Below are positions 1-9,686 of a stretch of 64,000 bases of DNA, in pieces. The notes below the pieces were generated by a model. That model made no database searches and was not told the DNA's origin. It saw only the letters and a list, made by a program, of their open reading frames with translations. Source of the DNA: Deltaproteobacteria bacterium (GTDB taxonomy: Bacteria; Desulfobacterota; Desulfomonilia; UBA1062); the NCBI GenBank assembly GCA_029547045.1, contig JAKPQL010000077.1:1-64000 (forward strand), read 5' to 3'. The position numbers and the translations under genes were made by a program. Position 1 is the stretch's first letter; each line of letters opens with the position of its first letter.

Positions 1-420
1 GGCATCATGGAGGCCGCCAACAAGGGGGCATACGAAGCGGGCGGCCAGTCCGTGGGGCTCAACATCGTGCTCCCGTTCGAGCAGAAGCTCAACCCCTACA
101 CCACCATCCACATCAACTTCCGGTACTTCTTCGTGCGAAAGGTCATGTTCGTCAAGTACGCCATGAGCTACGTCATCTTCCCGGGCGGGTTCGGCACCAT
201 GGACGAGCTCTTCGAGTCCCTCACCCTCATCCAGACCGACAAGATCAAGCCGTTCCCCGTCATTCTCATCGGGTCGCAGTACTGGGCAGGGCTCCTGGCG
301 TGGATCAACGATACCATGCTATCCGAGGGCATGATCCTTCCCGAGGACCGGTGCATCTTCACCCTGGTGGATACGTCCGCAGACGCCGTGGAGATCATCA
401 GGAACTCCAAGGTGACCTGA
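1..420 (+). CDS. LOG family protein (TIGR00730-like), 5' truncated by window edge
   Basis: Frame open from window start; PGGFGTMDE motif and downstream sequence typical of LOG/lysine-decarboxylase-like family. Confidence 0.85.
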   Translation, partial: GIMEAANKGAYEAGGQSVGLNIVLPFEQKLNPYTTIHINFRYFFVRKVMFVKYAMSYVIFPGGFGTMDELFESLTLIQTDKIKPFPVILIGSQYWAGLLAWINDTMLSEGMILPEDRCIFTLVDTSADAVEIIRNSKVT

Positions 421-439
421 AAAGATCTCCCGCTCCCGC

Positions 440-1246
440 CTAAGCATTCCCGGACAGGACCTCAGCCCTGCGGTACGCGGCCACCACGGCCTCCATGACC
501 GCCGAGCGGAACCCCTTCGCCTCAAGGACCCCGATTCCCTCGATGGTGGTTCCCGAGGGCGAGGTCACCATGTCCTTGAGCTGGCCCGGATGCCTGCCGA
601 GTTCCAGCACCATGGAGGCAGCCCCCCTCATGGTTGCCGCTGCGAGTCTCAAGGCCACATCCCGGGGAAGCCCCGCCTTCACGGCCCCGTCACAGAGCGC
701 CTCCAGGAACAGGAAGCAGAATGCCGGGCCCGAGCCCGACAGTGCTGTGACCGCGTTGAGGTGCTTCTCATCCATGTCCAGGCACAGGCCCACTGCGGAA
801 AAAATCTCCTGGACCGTGCGCCGCTCCTGATCCGAGCACGCCTGCGACGCAGCCATGACCGAGGCCCCCTCCAGGACCAGGCACGGGGTGTTGGGCATGA
901 CCCGGACGACCCTGGCGTCAGCGCCGAGGACCTGGGATATGGCCTTCAGGGTGATCCCGGCGGCGATGCTCACCACGAGTCTTCCACAAAGGGAGTCCTT
1001 CAGGTCGGCGAGCACCTTCAGGATCTGGTCGGGCTTCACCGCCAGGATCACCACATCCCGGCTACTCACTGCCTCGCGGGCCGTGGCGTGCGTGCCCACG
1101 CCGAATGTGGCCTGCAGGTGTTCCATGCGTTCAGGCCGAATGTCGAACACCCCAACTCCTTCGGCCCGGATCAATGCCTTCTTCATGAGCCCCGAGATGA
1201 TGGCCTCGGCCATGTTGCCTGCGCCGATGAATCCAAGTGACTGCAT
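440..1246 (-). CDS. proC: Pyrroline-5-carboxylate reductase
   Basis: N-terminal Rossmann GFIGAGNMAEAIISGL, RVMPNTPCLV, ALSGSGPAFCF; start placed at MQSLGFIG rather than the ORF-track start. Confidence 0.93.
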   Translation of the reverse strand: MQSLGFIGAGNMAEAIISGLMKKALIRAEGVGVFDIRPERMEHLQATFGVGTHATAREAVSSRDVVILAVKPDQILKVLADLKDSLCGRLVVSIAAGITLKAISQVLGADARVVRVMPNTPCLVLEGASVMAASQACSDQERRTVQEIFSAVGLCLDMDEKHLNAVTALSGSGPAFCFLFLEALCDGAVKAGLPRDVALRLAAATMRGAASMVLELGRHPGQLKDMVTSPSGTTIEGIGVLEAKGFRSAVMEAVVAAYRRAEVLSGNA

Positions 1247-1354
1247 GACGCCCCCTTTCACGCCGACATCTTCCACGGTTAGGGTTGCCACATTCTGCGG
1301 CCGCGCGTCAACCACGGCCGTATCGAAGGGTTTTCAGGTATAAACTTCCACGCG

Positions 1355-2248
1355 GTGAAAACCGATACTCCAGAGTATATGGACCGATCGCGCTATCTCA
1401 AGAAGATCCAGGGGGTGTTCTACGAGGAATCCACCATCACCCTGGGCACGGGTCACACCCAGAAGACCCAGAAGGTGAAGAACTACTGCCGGGCGGAGCA
1501 GGTGGACGAGGAGAAGGTCAAGCTCACCTTCCTGGGGAACGACGGCAATCCCACGGGTATCGTCATCGAACTGCCCTACGACGAGTTCCTCAAACGGTAC
1601 ACCCTGGATCCCAACTACCGCGTCAAGTCCAAGGAGGAGGCCGAGCACGACCGCCACGTGGCCATCGCCGAGAAGCACCGGTCCCGCGGCGAGCTCTTCT
1701 CCGCCGAATTCGAATACACCAATGCCCTCAAGGTGGACCCGGAGAGCATCAGGGCCAACTTCGGCATCGGCACCCTGTACATGGAGATGGGCGATACCGC
1801 AAAGGCCAAGGCCGTCTTCCAGAAGCTCTCCGAGATCGACGCCATCTTCGAGGAGGACAACAAGCACATCTTCAACGAGTTCGGCATCGAGCTGAGAAAG
1901 GCCAACATGGTGGAGGAGGCCCTGGCGAACTACCTGAAAGCCATCGCCATTTCGCCTTCAGACGAGCACCTCCACTTCAACGTGGCGCGCCTGTACTACG
2001 ACAAGAAGGACCTGGACAGCGCCATGGAATGGCTGAAGAAGGCCCTTGAGATCAACCCCCACTTCAGGGACGCCAGGAACTTTGAGGCCCTGATCCTCAG
2101 GGAGACCCAGGCACACAGCGCACGGAAAGAGACTGCCGGGGAAGGCGAAGCCCCCGAGGCGACTGACGACCCCGATGCCGCCCTGAGGAGAAGACGCCTG
2201 GAAGCCGGGCAAGACGCCACCCCCGAGAAGGCCCCCCCGAAACGCTAG
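1355..2248 (+). CDS. Tetratricopeptide repeat protein
   Basis: Repeated TPR helices (ALKVDPESIRANFGIGTLYMEMGD, NYLKAIAISPSDEHLHFNVARLYYDKKDL, WLKKALEINPHF); start could be GTG 1355 or ATG 1379. Confidence 0.8.
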   Translation: MKTDTPEYMDRSRYLKKIQGVFYEESTITLGTGHTQKTQKVKNYCRAEQVDEEKVKLTFLGNDGNPTGIVIELPYDEFLKRYTLDPNYRVKSKEEAEHDRHVAIAEKHRSRGELFSAEFEYTNALKVDPESIRANFGIGTLYMEMGDTAKAKAVFQKLSEIDAIFEEDNKHIFNEFGIELRKANMVEEALANYLKAIAISPSDEHLHFNVARLYYDKKDLDSAMEWLKKALEINPHFRDARNFEALILRETQAHSARKETAGEGEAPEATDDPDAALRRRRLEAGQDATPEKAPPKR

Positions 2249-2332
2249 GCCACGGGCCTTTCACCCTCACCGCATCTCCCCCGGGATCCATCCACTCCTC
2301 CATTCTGAACTGCCATTGCACCCCCTGCAGGG

Positions 2333-2500
2333 CAAAAAAAAAGCAGGCCAGCGATTGACCTGCGAACATATGAGGAGGTTCTACGGGGAATGAATCTTGA
2401 AGAACCTAGTATTCTCTATCGTCACGTTCCGGGATGACTTAAGGGGGAAATGCCGGGGATTCTCTTTTTCCTATACGCCCCGGATTCATGGTATAGAACA
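2333..2500 (-). ncRNA. Candidate structured small RNA ending in an intrinsic terminator
   Basis: Minus strand: CCGGGG...CCCCGG, AGGTTCT...AGAACCT, GCAGG...CCTGC followed by T9; no coding gene explains a leftward terminator here. Confidence 0.35.
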
Positions 2501-2504
2501 TGGC

Positions 2505-3797
2505 ATGCACACGCAGGTTCCCCCTCTCGCATTCAGGGCGAGGCCCAGGGCCGTCGAGGACCTCCTGGGGCAGGAAGAGGCCAAGGCCCTGCTCAGGGAC
2601 TTCTCCCGGGGAGCGTTCCGCTCCGCCATGCTCTGGGGCCCGCCGGGCTCGGGCAAGACGAGCGTGGCAGGCATCATCGAGGGGCTCTATCCCGACGCAT
2701 ACGTCACCATCCATGCCGTCACCGCAGGGGTGCAGGAGATCAGACGAGTCACCGGCATGGCGGACAAGGCACTGCAGAAGCCCATCGTCTTCATCGACGA
2801 GATCCACCGCTTCAACCGTGTCCAGCAGGACGCACTGCTCCCCTTCGTGGAGAACGGCGCCATCATCCTCATCGGCGCCACCACGGAGAACCCCTCCTTC
2901 GCCATCACCTCACCGCTCCTGTCCAGAACCCAGGTCATCGTCCTCAAGGCACTGGGCGCGTCCATCATCGAGGAGATCCTGCAACGGGCCATGGCACGCG
3001 ACGAAATCGTCGCATCCCTGGGCAAGACCGTATCGCCCCCCTGCATCGCAGCCATGGCAAGGGCCGCGGACGGCGATGCCAGGGCGGCGTTGAACATGCT
3101 GGAGCTGGCCCTTGACGCCATCGAGGCGAAGCACATCGACCTGGACGACCTCAAGGGTCTCATGGAGCGGCCCCTGTACCACGACCGGACCGGCGAGAAC
3201 CACTACGACCTCATCTCCGCCTTCCACAAGTGCGTGCGCGCCGGCGACGTGGACGCAAGCATCTACTGGCTCGGAAGGATGCTGGAGGCTGGGGAGGACC
3301 GGCTCTTCATCCTGCGCCGGATGATCCGGATCGCCTCCGAGGACGTGGGCATGGCCGACCCGAACGCGCTGCGCATGGCGGTGAGCGCCAAGGAGGCATT
3401 CACCTTCGTGGGCAGCCCGGAAGGGGAGATCGCCCTGTACCAGACCGCCGTCTACCTCGCCTGCGCCCCCAAGAGCAACGCTGTGTACCTTGCCGAGAAG
3501 AACGCCAAGCGTCTGATCCGGGACACGGGAACCCCAGGTGTGCCCATGGCGCTCCGCAACGCCCCGACCAGGCTCATGAAGGAACTCGGCTACGGCAAGG
3601 GGTACGTCTATGCCCACGACGACCCGGAGGGCGCTCTCACCCTGAACTATCTCCCCGAAGGGATCGACTCAGCGGAGCTCTACCGCCCGAAAGGCGCTGG
3701 GTTCGAAAAACGCATACAGGAGATTCTCGATGCTCGCGAAAAGGCTAAGAGAGCTGGGACAGGATCATATCGCAAGACTCCTCGAGGGGGAGGCTGA
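2505..3797 (+). CDS. rarA: Replication-associated recombination protein A (AAA ATPase, RarA/MgsA)
   Basis: RPRAVEDLLGQEEAK, LWGPPGSGKTSVAGII, IVFIDEIHRFNRVQQDALLPFVE, GATTENPSF. Confidence 0.92.
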   Translation: MHTQVPPLAFRARPRAVEDLLGQEEAKALLRDFSRGAFRSAMLWGPPGSGKTSVAGIIEGLYPDAYVTIHAVTAGVQEIRRVTGMADKALQKPIVFIDEIHRFNRVQQDALLPFVENGAIILIGATTENPSFAITSPLLSRTQVIVLKALGASIIEEILQRAMARDEIVASLGKTVSPPCIAAMARAADGDARAALNMLELALDAIEAKHIDLDDLKGLMERPLYHDRTGENHYDLISAFHKCVRAGDVDASIYWLGRMLEAGEDRLFILRRMIRIASEDVGMADPNALRMAVSAKEAFTFVGSPEGEIALYQTAVYLACAPKSNAVYLAEKNAKRLIRDTGTPGVPMALRNAPTRLMKELGYGKGYVYAHDDPEGALTLNYLPEGIDSAELYRPKGAGFEKRIQEILDAREKAKRAGTGSYRKTPRGGG

Positions 3798-5088
3798 CCG
3801 GTCCCGGCGGGAACTGATCGAGAGGGACCTCGTGGGGGTGGATCTGGATCTCGTGTCCCGGCTCGTGCGCGGAGATTCGCTCTATACGCCCCCTGGGGGG
3901 GAGGTGGAGCCCGCCGACATCATCCCTGCATCCTTCGCATCCTCTGCCGAGGCGAAAGAAGCAGTCTCCAGGGGCAGTGATCTGCTGGCCTCCGGCAGGG
4001 TGGCTGCCGTCATCGTGGCAGGAGGCCAGGGTTCCCGCCTGGGCATTGATGCACCCAAGGGGGTCGTGGAGGTCACCCCGGTGAGGGGGAAGAGCCTGTT
4101 CTGCCTGTTCGCCGAGAAGATCCTGGCCTTGAGAAGGCGCTTCGGGCACGCCGTCCCGCTGTTCATCATGACCTCCCGGGAAAACGACGCCCCCACCCGC
4201 ACCTACTTCCAGGAAAGGGGCTTCTTCGGCCTGGGCAGCCAGAACGTTCACTTTTTCGTCCAGGGCATGCTCCCCTCCGTCACCCCCGAGGGGAGGTTCA
4301 TCCTCAGCGAAACCGGCGGCGTCTTCATGAATCCCGACGGTCACGGAGGCACCTTCCGCGCCCTGCGGGACAACGGGTGTCTCGGCCTCATGGCATCTCT
4401 CGGCATCGAGGAGATCTTCTATTTCCAGGTGGACAACCCCCTGGTGAAGGTGTGTGACCCCCTGTTCATCGGCCTGCACAGCGCGAACGGGGCACAGATG
4501 TCCACCAAGGTGGTGAGGAAGGCGTCCTATGACGAACGGGTGGGGGTGATCGTGAAACAGGGGGGCAGGACGTGCCTGCTCGAATACAGCGACATGGCCG
4601 ACGAGGTCCGCTATGCCACGGACCACAGGGGCCACATGCTCTACTGGGCAGGGAACATGGCCGTCCACATGATCCGGAGGGACTTCGCCGAGACCGTCAC
4701 GTCCCGGGGCACGGAGCTGCCCTTCCATCGGGCAGCCAAGAAGATCGTCGGGCTCGACGCCGCGGGCAATCCAACCCGGATGGACGGCATCAAGTTCGAG
4801 TCGTTCATCTTCGACGCCCTGCCCCTGGCACGCCGGAGCGTCACCCTCGAGGTGGCCAGGGAAGAGGAGTTCGCGCCGGTGAAGAACATGACCGGGACCG
4901 ACTCCCTGGTGAGCTCACGACAGCTTCAGAGCAACCTGCATGCCTCATGGCTGGGAAGGATGGGCGTGGACGTGCCCGCGGGCGTCCTCGTGGAGATCAG
5001 CCCCCTGTTCGCCCTGGATTTCGAGGAACTCCAGCACAAGCAAGACCGGATTCCCCGGTCCATTCAGGAAGATACCTATGTCGGATGA
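3730..5088 (+). CDS. UDPGP-type (eukaryotic-like) UTP-sugar-1-phosphate uridylyltransferase
   Basis: VAGGQGSRLGIDAPKGVVEVTPVRGKSLFCLFAEKI, MTSRENDAPTRTYF, MNPDGHGG, QVDNPLVKVCDP motifs of UDPGP family. Confidence 0.85.
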   Translation: MLAKRLRELGQDHIARLLEGEADRSRRELIERDLVGVDLDLVSRLVRGDSLYTPPGGEVEPADIIPASFASSAEAKEAVSRGSDLLASGRVAAVIVAGGQGSRLGIDAPKGVVEVTPVRGKSLFCLFAEKILALRRRFGHAVPLFIMTSRENDAPTRTYFQERGFFGLGSQNVHFFVQGMLPSVTPEGRFILSETGGVFMNPDGHGGTFRALRDNGCLGLMASLGIEEIFYFQVDNPLVKVCDPLFIGLHSANGAQMSTKVVRKASYDERVGVIVKQGGRTCLLEYSDMADEVRYATDHRGHMLYWAGNMAVHMIRRDFAETVTSRGTELPFHRAAKKIVGLDAAGNPTRMDGIKFESFIFDALPLARRSVTLEVAREEEFAPVKNMTGTDSLVSSRQLQSNLHASWLGRMGVDVPAGVLVEISPLFALDFEELQHKQDRIPRSIQEDTYVG

Positions 5089-7270
5089 GACCATACGGCG
5101 GGTGAGGGTAACGAAACGCCACACCATCGAACTCAAGGAAACGAAGTGGGACATCATCATCTGGCTGGGGAGCTTCGTGGTGCTCGGCTTCGTCATCGTC
5201 TTCGCCCTGTACTCCTACCGGGGGGTGGAGCGGGAGATGGCCGCCCAGTTCAACCGAGAGCAGGGCCTGCTGGCGCGCCAGACTGCCACGGGCATCGAGC
5301 AGTACATGCACGACATCACGAACATCCTCAGCCTCACCACCCACATCGAGCGAGTGGCCGAAGGCGACCCTGATGCCATCAGGACCGCGGTGCAGAACGC
5401 GTACTCGTCGCTGAAGAACAAGGTGGTGTTCGTCTTCTGGGAAGACAAGGACGGGGTCATGCGCATTCACCACCCGCACCAGCTCCTGCCCGGACTGGAG
5501 GGAAAGGATTTCAGCTTCCGCACCTATTTCCGGGTGGCCAAGGAACTGGGCGTGCCCTTTGTCTCGGACATCATCCTGGTAGGGGGAGAGCAGTACTACG
5601 ACATACCGGGCAGGTTCGAGACCTTCATCATCTCGTTTCCGCTCAAGGGAAAAGACGGCAGGTTCAACGGTGTCATCGGGTGCGCCATAGACCTCTCCAA
5701 CATCACGGTCAACTACGTGGCCCCCATACGGCCGTCCAAGTCGGGCTATGTCTGGATGCTGGACGAGACGGGCATGGTGCTCTTCCACCCCAACCCCAAG
5801 TGGATCGGGCTGAACCTGAACGACCTCATCATCGGACTGAAGAAGAACGGGGTCAAGATCTCCGGGGTGGAGGAGATCAGGCAGGCCATGGAGCTGAAGA
5901 ACGACGGCATGTACGAGTTCACCTTCCCCAACTATCCTGACCCCGAACCGGTGAAGAAGCTCCTGGCCTTCTCGTCCGTGCACTTCCTGAACAGGCGGTG
6001 GGTCACGATTGCCACCTCGCCGTACAGCGAGGTGATCTCGCTCATGTCGGGCACCTTCCGCAACACCCTGGTGCTGGGCTCGGTGAGCATCGGGTTCGTG
6101 CTCATCGCCACCATAACCATGCTCAGGATCAACAGGGCCCGTGCGGCCGCCTCGGAACGGAACATCTGGGCCGACAAGGTGCTTGTCGCCCACAAGCGGA
6201 TGGAGACGATCTTCAACGGCGTGCCCCACTACCTGGTCATGATCGACGCGGCCTTCACCATCACGGACATCAACCAGCGCCTGTGCGACCTGTACGGGCT
6301 CAGGCGGGAAGACGTCATAGACAAGCACTGCTCGCTGGACTTCTCCGAGTCAGAGCGCATCTGCCACACCAGGCTCGCGGAGCAGTGCTTCAAGACGGGT
6401 GAGATCGTGACGCAGCTTGACACCCGGATGGACATCGGCGGGAAGCCATATTTCTTCGACATCAGCGCCATACCGCTGTTCGGCTCCGAAGGCGAGGTGG
6501 ACTATGTGGTGCAGTACGCTGTGGACATCACGGAGAAGAAGGCGCTGACAGAAAAGCTCATCCAGGCGGAAAAGCTCGCCGCGGTGGGGCAGATGTCCGC
6601 CCACGTGGCACACGAGATCCGCAACCCGCTCACCTCGGTGCTCCTGCACTCCGAACTGCTCGAGGACGAGCTCAGGGAGATGGAAAAGAACGAAGAGGCC
6701 CTGGAGCTTCTCAAGATCATCGAGGGCGAGATCGACCGCCTCTCCCAGGTCACCGACGAATACCTCTCCTATGCCCGGCTCCCCCACCCCAAGAAGCAGC
6801 TCGTCAACCCCCACGGCGAGGTCTCGTCCATTGTCGCCATGCTCATGCCGGAGCTCAAGCGCAGGAACATCGAAACCGTCATAACCTGCCCGGAAAAGCT
6901 CCCGAACATACTGATAGACCGTGGACAATTCAAGCAGCTTTTGATAAATCTCATCAAGAACGCGGAAGACGCCATGCCGTCGGGAGGCTCATTGGAACTT
7001 TCCCTCATGGGAATCAAGGACAATATGCTGCTCCTGGTCAAGGACACCGGATACGGTATCCCCCCCGAGATCTCACGGAGGATCTTTGACCCCTACTTCA
7101 CCACCAAGGACAACGGCACCGGACTGGGTCTGGCCCTCGTCCAGTACATCGCCAACGCCCACGACGGGTGGGTGGATGTGGAAAGCCAGAAGGGCACAGG
7201 ATCCACCTTCATCGTCTCTTTCCCCTTCCACAAGGAGACGGCGCATGCTTCCGAGGGAGCGGGCTCATGA
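5078..7270 (+). CDS. Membrane sensor histidine kinase (extracellular Cache-like domain, PAS, HisKA, HATPase)
   Basis: Start MSDETIRRVRV; two hydrophobic segments flanking a sensor region; H-box VAHEIRNPLTSVLLH; DTGYGIPPEISRRIFDPYFTTKDNGTGLGLALV. Confidence 0.9.
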   Translation: MSDETIRRVRVTKRHTIELKETKWDIIIWLGSFVVLGFVIVFALYSYRGVEREMAAQFNREQGLLARQTATGIEQYMHDITNILSLTTHIERVAEGDPDAIRTAVQNAYSSLKNKVVFVFWEDKDGVMRIHHPHQLLPGLEGKDFSFRTYFRVAKELGVPFVSDIILVGGEQYYDIPGRFETFIISFPLKGKDGRFNGVIGCAIDLSNITVNYVAPIRPSKSGYVWMLDETGMVLFHPNPKWIGLNLNDLIIGLKKNGVKISGVEEIRQAMELKNDGMYEFTFPNYPDPEPVKKLLAFSSVHFLNRRWVTIATSPYSEVISLMSGTFRNTLVLGSVSIGFVLIATITMLRINRARAAASERNIWADKVLVAHKRMETIFNGVPHYLVMIDAAFTITDINQRLCDLYGLRREDVIDKHCSLDFSESERICHTRLAEQCFKTGEIVTQLDTRMDIGGKPYFFDISAIPLFGSEGEVDYVVQYAVDITEKKALTEKLIQAEKLAAVGQMSAHVAHEIRNPLTSVLLHSELLEDELREMEKNEEALELLKIIEGEIDRLSQVTDEYLSYARLPHPKKQLVNPHGEVSSIVAMLMPELKRRNIETVITCPEKLPNILIDRGQFKQLLINLIKNAEDAMPSGGSLELSLMGIKDNMLLLVKDTGYGIPPEISRRIFDPYFTTKDNGTGLGLALVQYIANAHDGWVDVESQKGTGSTFIVSFPFHKETAHASEGAGS

Positions 7271-8322
7271 GACTGCTCTGGCCGTGTATCTGCCTGATGC
7301 TCCTGCTGCCAGCGGACATCCATGCCGCACGGGTCGTGGTGGCGGTGCCCCAGGGCATCTCGGAGGTGCGCCTGCTGTCTGCGGGAACGGCCGCAGTGCT
7401 CGACCTGCTCAGGGAACGACTCCAGATCCAGCTCAAGGACTCCAGCGAGCGCACCCAGGTGGACCGGCTCGAAAGGGAGGTTGCACAGGCAACTGCGGCC
7501 ATCACCTCCGCGGAAAAGGCCTATGCTGACCAGATCGAGGCCCTCAGGAAGCAGTACATAAGGGACATCTCGCTGACCATCCATTCGGCAGATGACCAGA
7601 TAACACCTGAATCCGCCCTCGGCGAGATCGCCTTCGTCTACACGGTGCACAACGGATCCAACAGGATCATCAGCGACATCACGTACAAGCCCCAGGTCGG
7701 CGCCCTGAACCTGCCCATCACTTCGTCCCTGGTCATGGAGTTCCTCAACCCGAGAACCCTCATCTACGGACTGGGTCCGGGGGAGAGTCTCTCCAACCAG
7801 GGTGGAGACCCGGAGCGTTTCTCCTTCTTCCTGAGCGAGCTCAAGGGCAATGAGATCAAGCAGATCAAGGCGTCCATGCCGGCGGGTTTCTCCATACAGA
7901 TAACGGATATCCACTTCGTCTCCCAGAAGGGATACAAGGGCCAGTCAAAGATCATGGACGTCAGCGAGGCCTTTGCCGGGCAGCTCTGGGCATACCGGTC
8001 AGCAGCACAGGAGGCGAGGGATAGCCACACCCGGAAGACCGAGGCCCTCGCCCGTGCGAAGAAGGTCTTTGCCAGCGAGACAAAGGGAAGCCTGGACGAG
8101 TTCCGCAGCAGGTCATCGGACCTGAAAACTACCTCGGTGCGCTACAGGGCATCGGTGAAGCCCAAGAAGCTCACCGCCACCATGGACCCAGTGGTGCCGG
8201 GGAAATATTTCGTGTACGCCCCTGCGACCAGGGGCAAGGCAGCTTTCCAGGAGGTCTCTGTTACCAGAGGGACCACGAAACTCACCATCGAGACCCTGAA
8301 AAAGGACCCCTTCGAGCCGTGA
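7267..8322 (+). CDS. Secreted protein of unknown function with coiled-coil segments
   Basis: Start MRLLWPCICLMLLLPADIHAA signal peptide; 4-bp ATGA overlap with upstream kinase and GTGA overlap with downstream regulator. Confidence 0.75.
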   Translation: MRLLWPCICLMLLLPADIHAARVVVAVPQGISEVRLLSAGTAAVLDLLRERLQIQLKDSSERTQVDRLEREVAQATAAITSAEKAYADQIEALRKQYIRDISLTIHSADDQITPESALGEIAFVYTVHNGSNRIISDITYKPQVGALNLPITSSLVMEFLNPRTLIYGLGPGESLSNQGGDPERFSFFLSELKGNEIKQIKASMPAGFSIQITDIHFVSQKGYKGQSKIMDVSEAFAGQLWAYRSAAQEARDSHTRKTEALARAKKVFASETKGSLDEFRSRSSDLKTTSVRYRASVKPKKLTATMDPVVPGKYFVYAPATRGKAAFQEVSVTRGTTKLTIETLKKDPFEP

Positions 8323-9674
8323 ACAGCCTGACGAAAAAGATCCTGGTGGCGGACGACGAGATCGGCATCCGCCAGTCGCTGAAGAAGATCCTGGAAAAGG
8401 AGGGGTACGAGGTCCTCACCGCCTCCAACGGCGAGGAGGCCTTCAAGGCCATCCGGTCGAACAGCATCGACCTGCTCATCTCGGACATCCGCATGGCCGG
8501 CATGGACGGACTCGAGCTGCTCAAGGTCTGCAAGTCCATCTCCCCCTACACCGAGGTCATCATGATCACGGGCTATGCATCGGTGGACACCGCGGTGGAC
8601 TCCATGAAGCAGGGGGCCTACGACTACATCACCAAGCCCTTCAAGAAGGCGGACATCCTGAAGGCCGTCCAGAAGGCCATCGAGAAACAGATCCTCACCA
8701 TGGACAACGTGAAGATGAAGGAGCGCATCGAGGCCATGGAAGCAGCCCCGCTCTTCGAGACCGCGAGCCCTGCCATGAAGAAGCTCGTGGAGGTCGTCCA
8801 GCAGGTGGCGCCCAGCCAGGCCACGGTCCTCATCATGGGCGAGTCGGGTACGGGCAAGGAGGTGATCGCCGACATGATACACAGGCTCTCGCCTCGCTCC
8901 GGCAGGCCCATGGTCAAGGTCAACTGCGCGGCCATCCCCGAGACCCTCATCGAATCCGAGCTGTTCGGATACGAAAAGGGCGCCTTCACCGGGGCCGCGG
9001 GCAGGAAGGAAGGCCGCTTCGAGGTTGCCGACAAGTCGAGCATCTTCCTGGACGAGATCGGGGAGGTGCCCCAGGCCGTGCAGGTGAAGCTCCTGCGTAT
9101 CCTCCAGGAGGAGACCTTTGAGCGCCTTGGCAGCAACAAGACCATCAAGGTGGACACCCGCATCATCGCGGCCACGAACAAGGACCTTGCCGACCTGGTC
9201 AAGAAGGGCCAGTTCCGCGAGGACCTCTACTGGAGGCTGAACGTCATCGCCCTGCAGATCCCCCCCTTACGGGAGCGCAGGGAAGACATACCCAACCTGG
9301 TCCAGCACTTCATCAACCGCTTTTCACGCAAGAACGAGAAGGAACTCAAGGGCATCGAGTCCAAGGCCATGGAGATCCTGCTGGGCTACGAGTGGCCGGG
9401 GAACGTGCGCGAACTGGAGAACGTCATCGAACGCAGCGTGGTGCTCGACCGCGACGGCATCATCGGCCCGGACGACCTGCCCGCGCAGATCCAGACCGCC
9501 AGCGCTCCGGCCATGGAGTCGGTGACCATCCCCCTGGGCACGCCCCTGGAAGAGGTGGAGCAGATCCTCATGGAGGAGACCCTGCGGCGCACCAAGGGCG
9601 ACAAGGGACTGGCCTCCAAGCTGCTGGGCATCTCCACCCGGACGTTGTACCGGAAGATGGACAAGAAGGAATAG
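8319..9674 (+). CDS. Sigma-54-dependent response regulator (NtrC/AtoC type)
   Basis: Receiver (ILVADDEIGIRQSLKKIL, LLISDIRMAGMDGLEL), AAA+ GESGTGKEVIADMIH, GAFTGA, C-terminal Fis-type HTH. Confidence 0.95.
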   Translation: MNSLTKKILVADDEIGIRQSLKKILEKEGYEVLTASNGEEAFKAIRSNSIDLLISDIRMAGMDGLELLKVCKSISPYTEVIMITGYASVDTAVDSMKQGAYDYITKPFKKADILKAVQKAIEKQILTMDNVKMKERIEAMEAAPLFETASPAMKKLVEVVQQVAPSQATVLIMGESGTGKEVIADMIHRLSPRSGRPMVKVNCAAIPETLIESELFGYEKGAFTGAAGRKEGRFEVADKSSIFLDEIGEVPQAVQVKLLRILQEETFERLGSNKTIKVDTRIIAATNKDLADLVKKGQFREDLYWRLNVIALQIPPLRERREDIPNLVQHFINRFSRKNEKELKGIESKAMEILLGYEWPGNVRELENVIERSVVLDRDGIIGPDDLPAQIQTASAPAMESVTIPLGTPLEEVEQILMEETLRRTKGDKGLASKLLGISTRTLYRKMDKKE

Positions 9675-9686
9675 CCGCCCGTACCG

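Noticed and set aside
4997-6328. 443-aa minus-strand ORF
   Set aside because: Antisense to the Cache/PAS kinase; shadow composition and no motif
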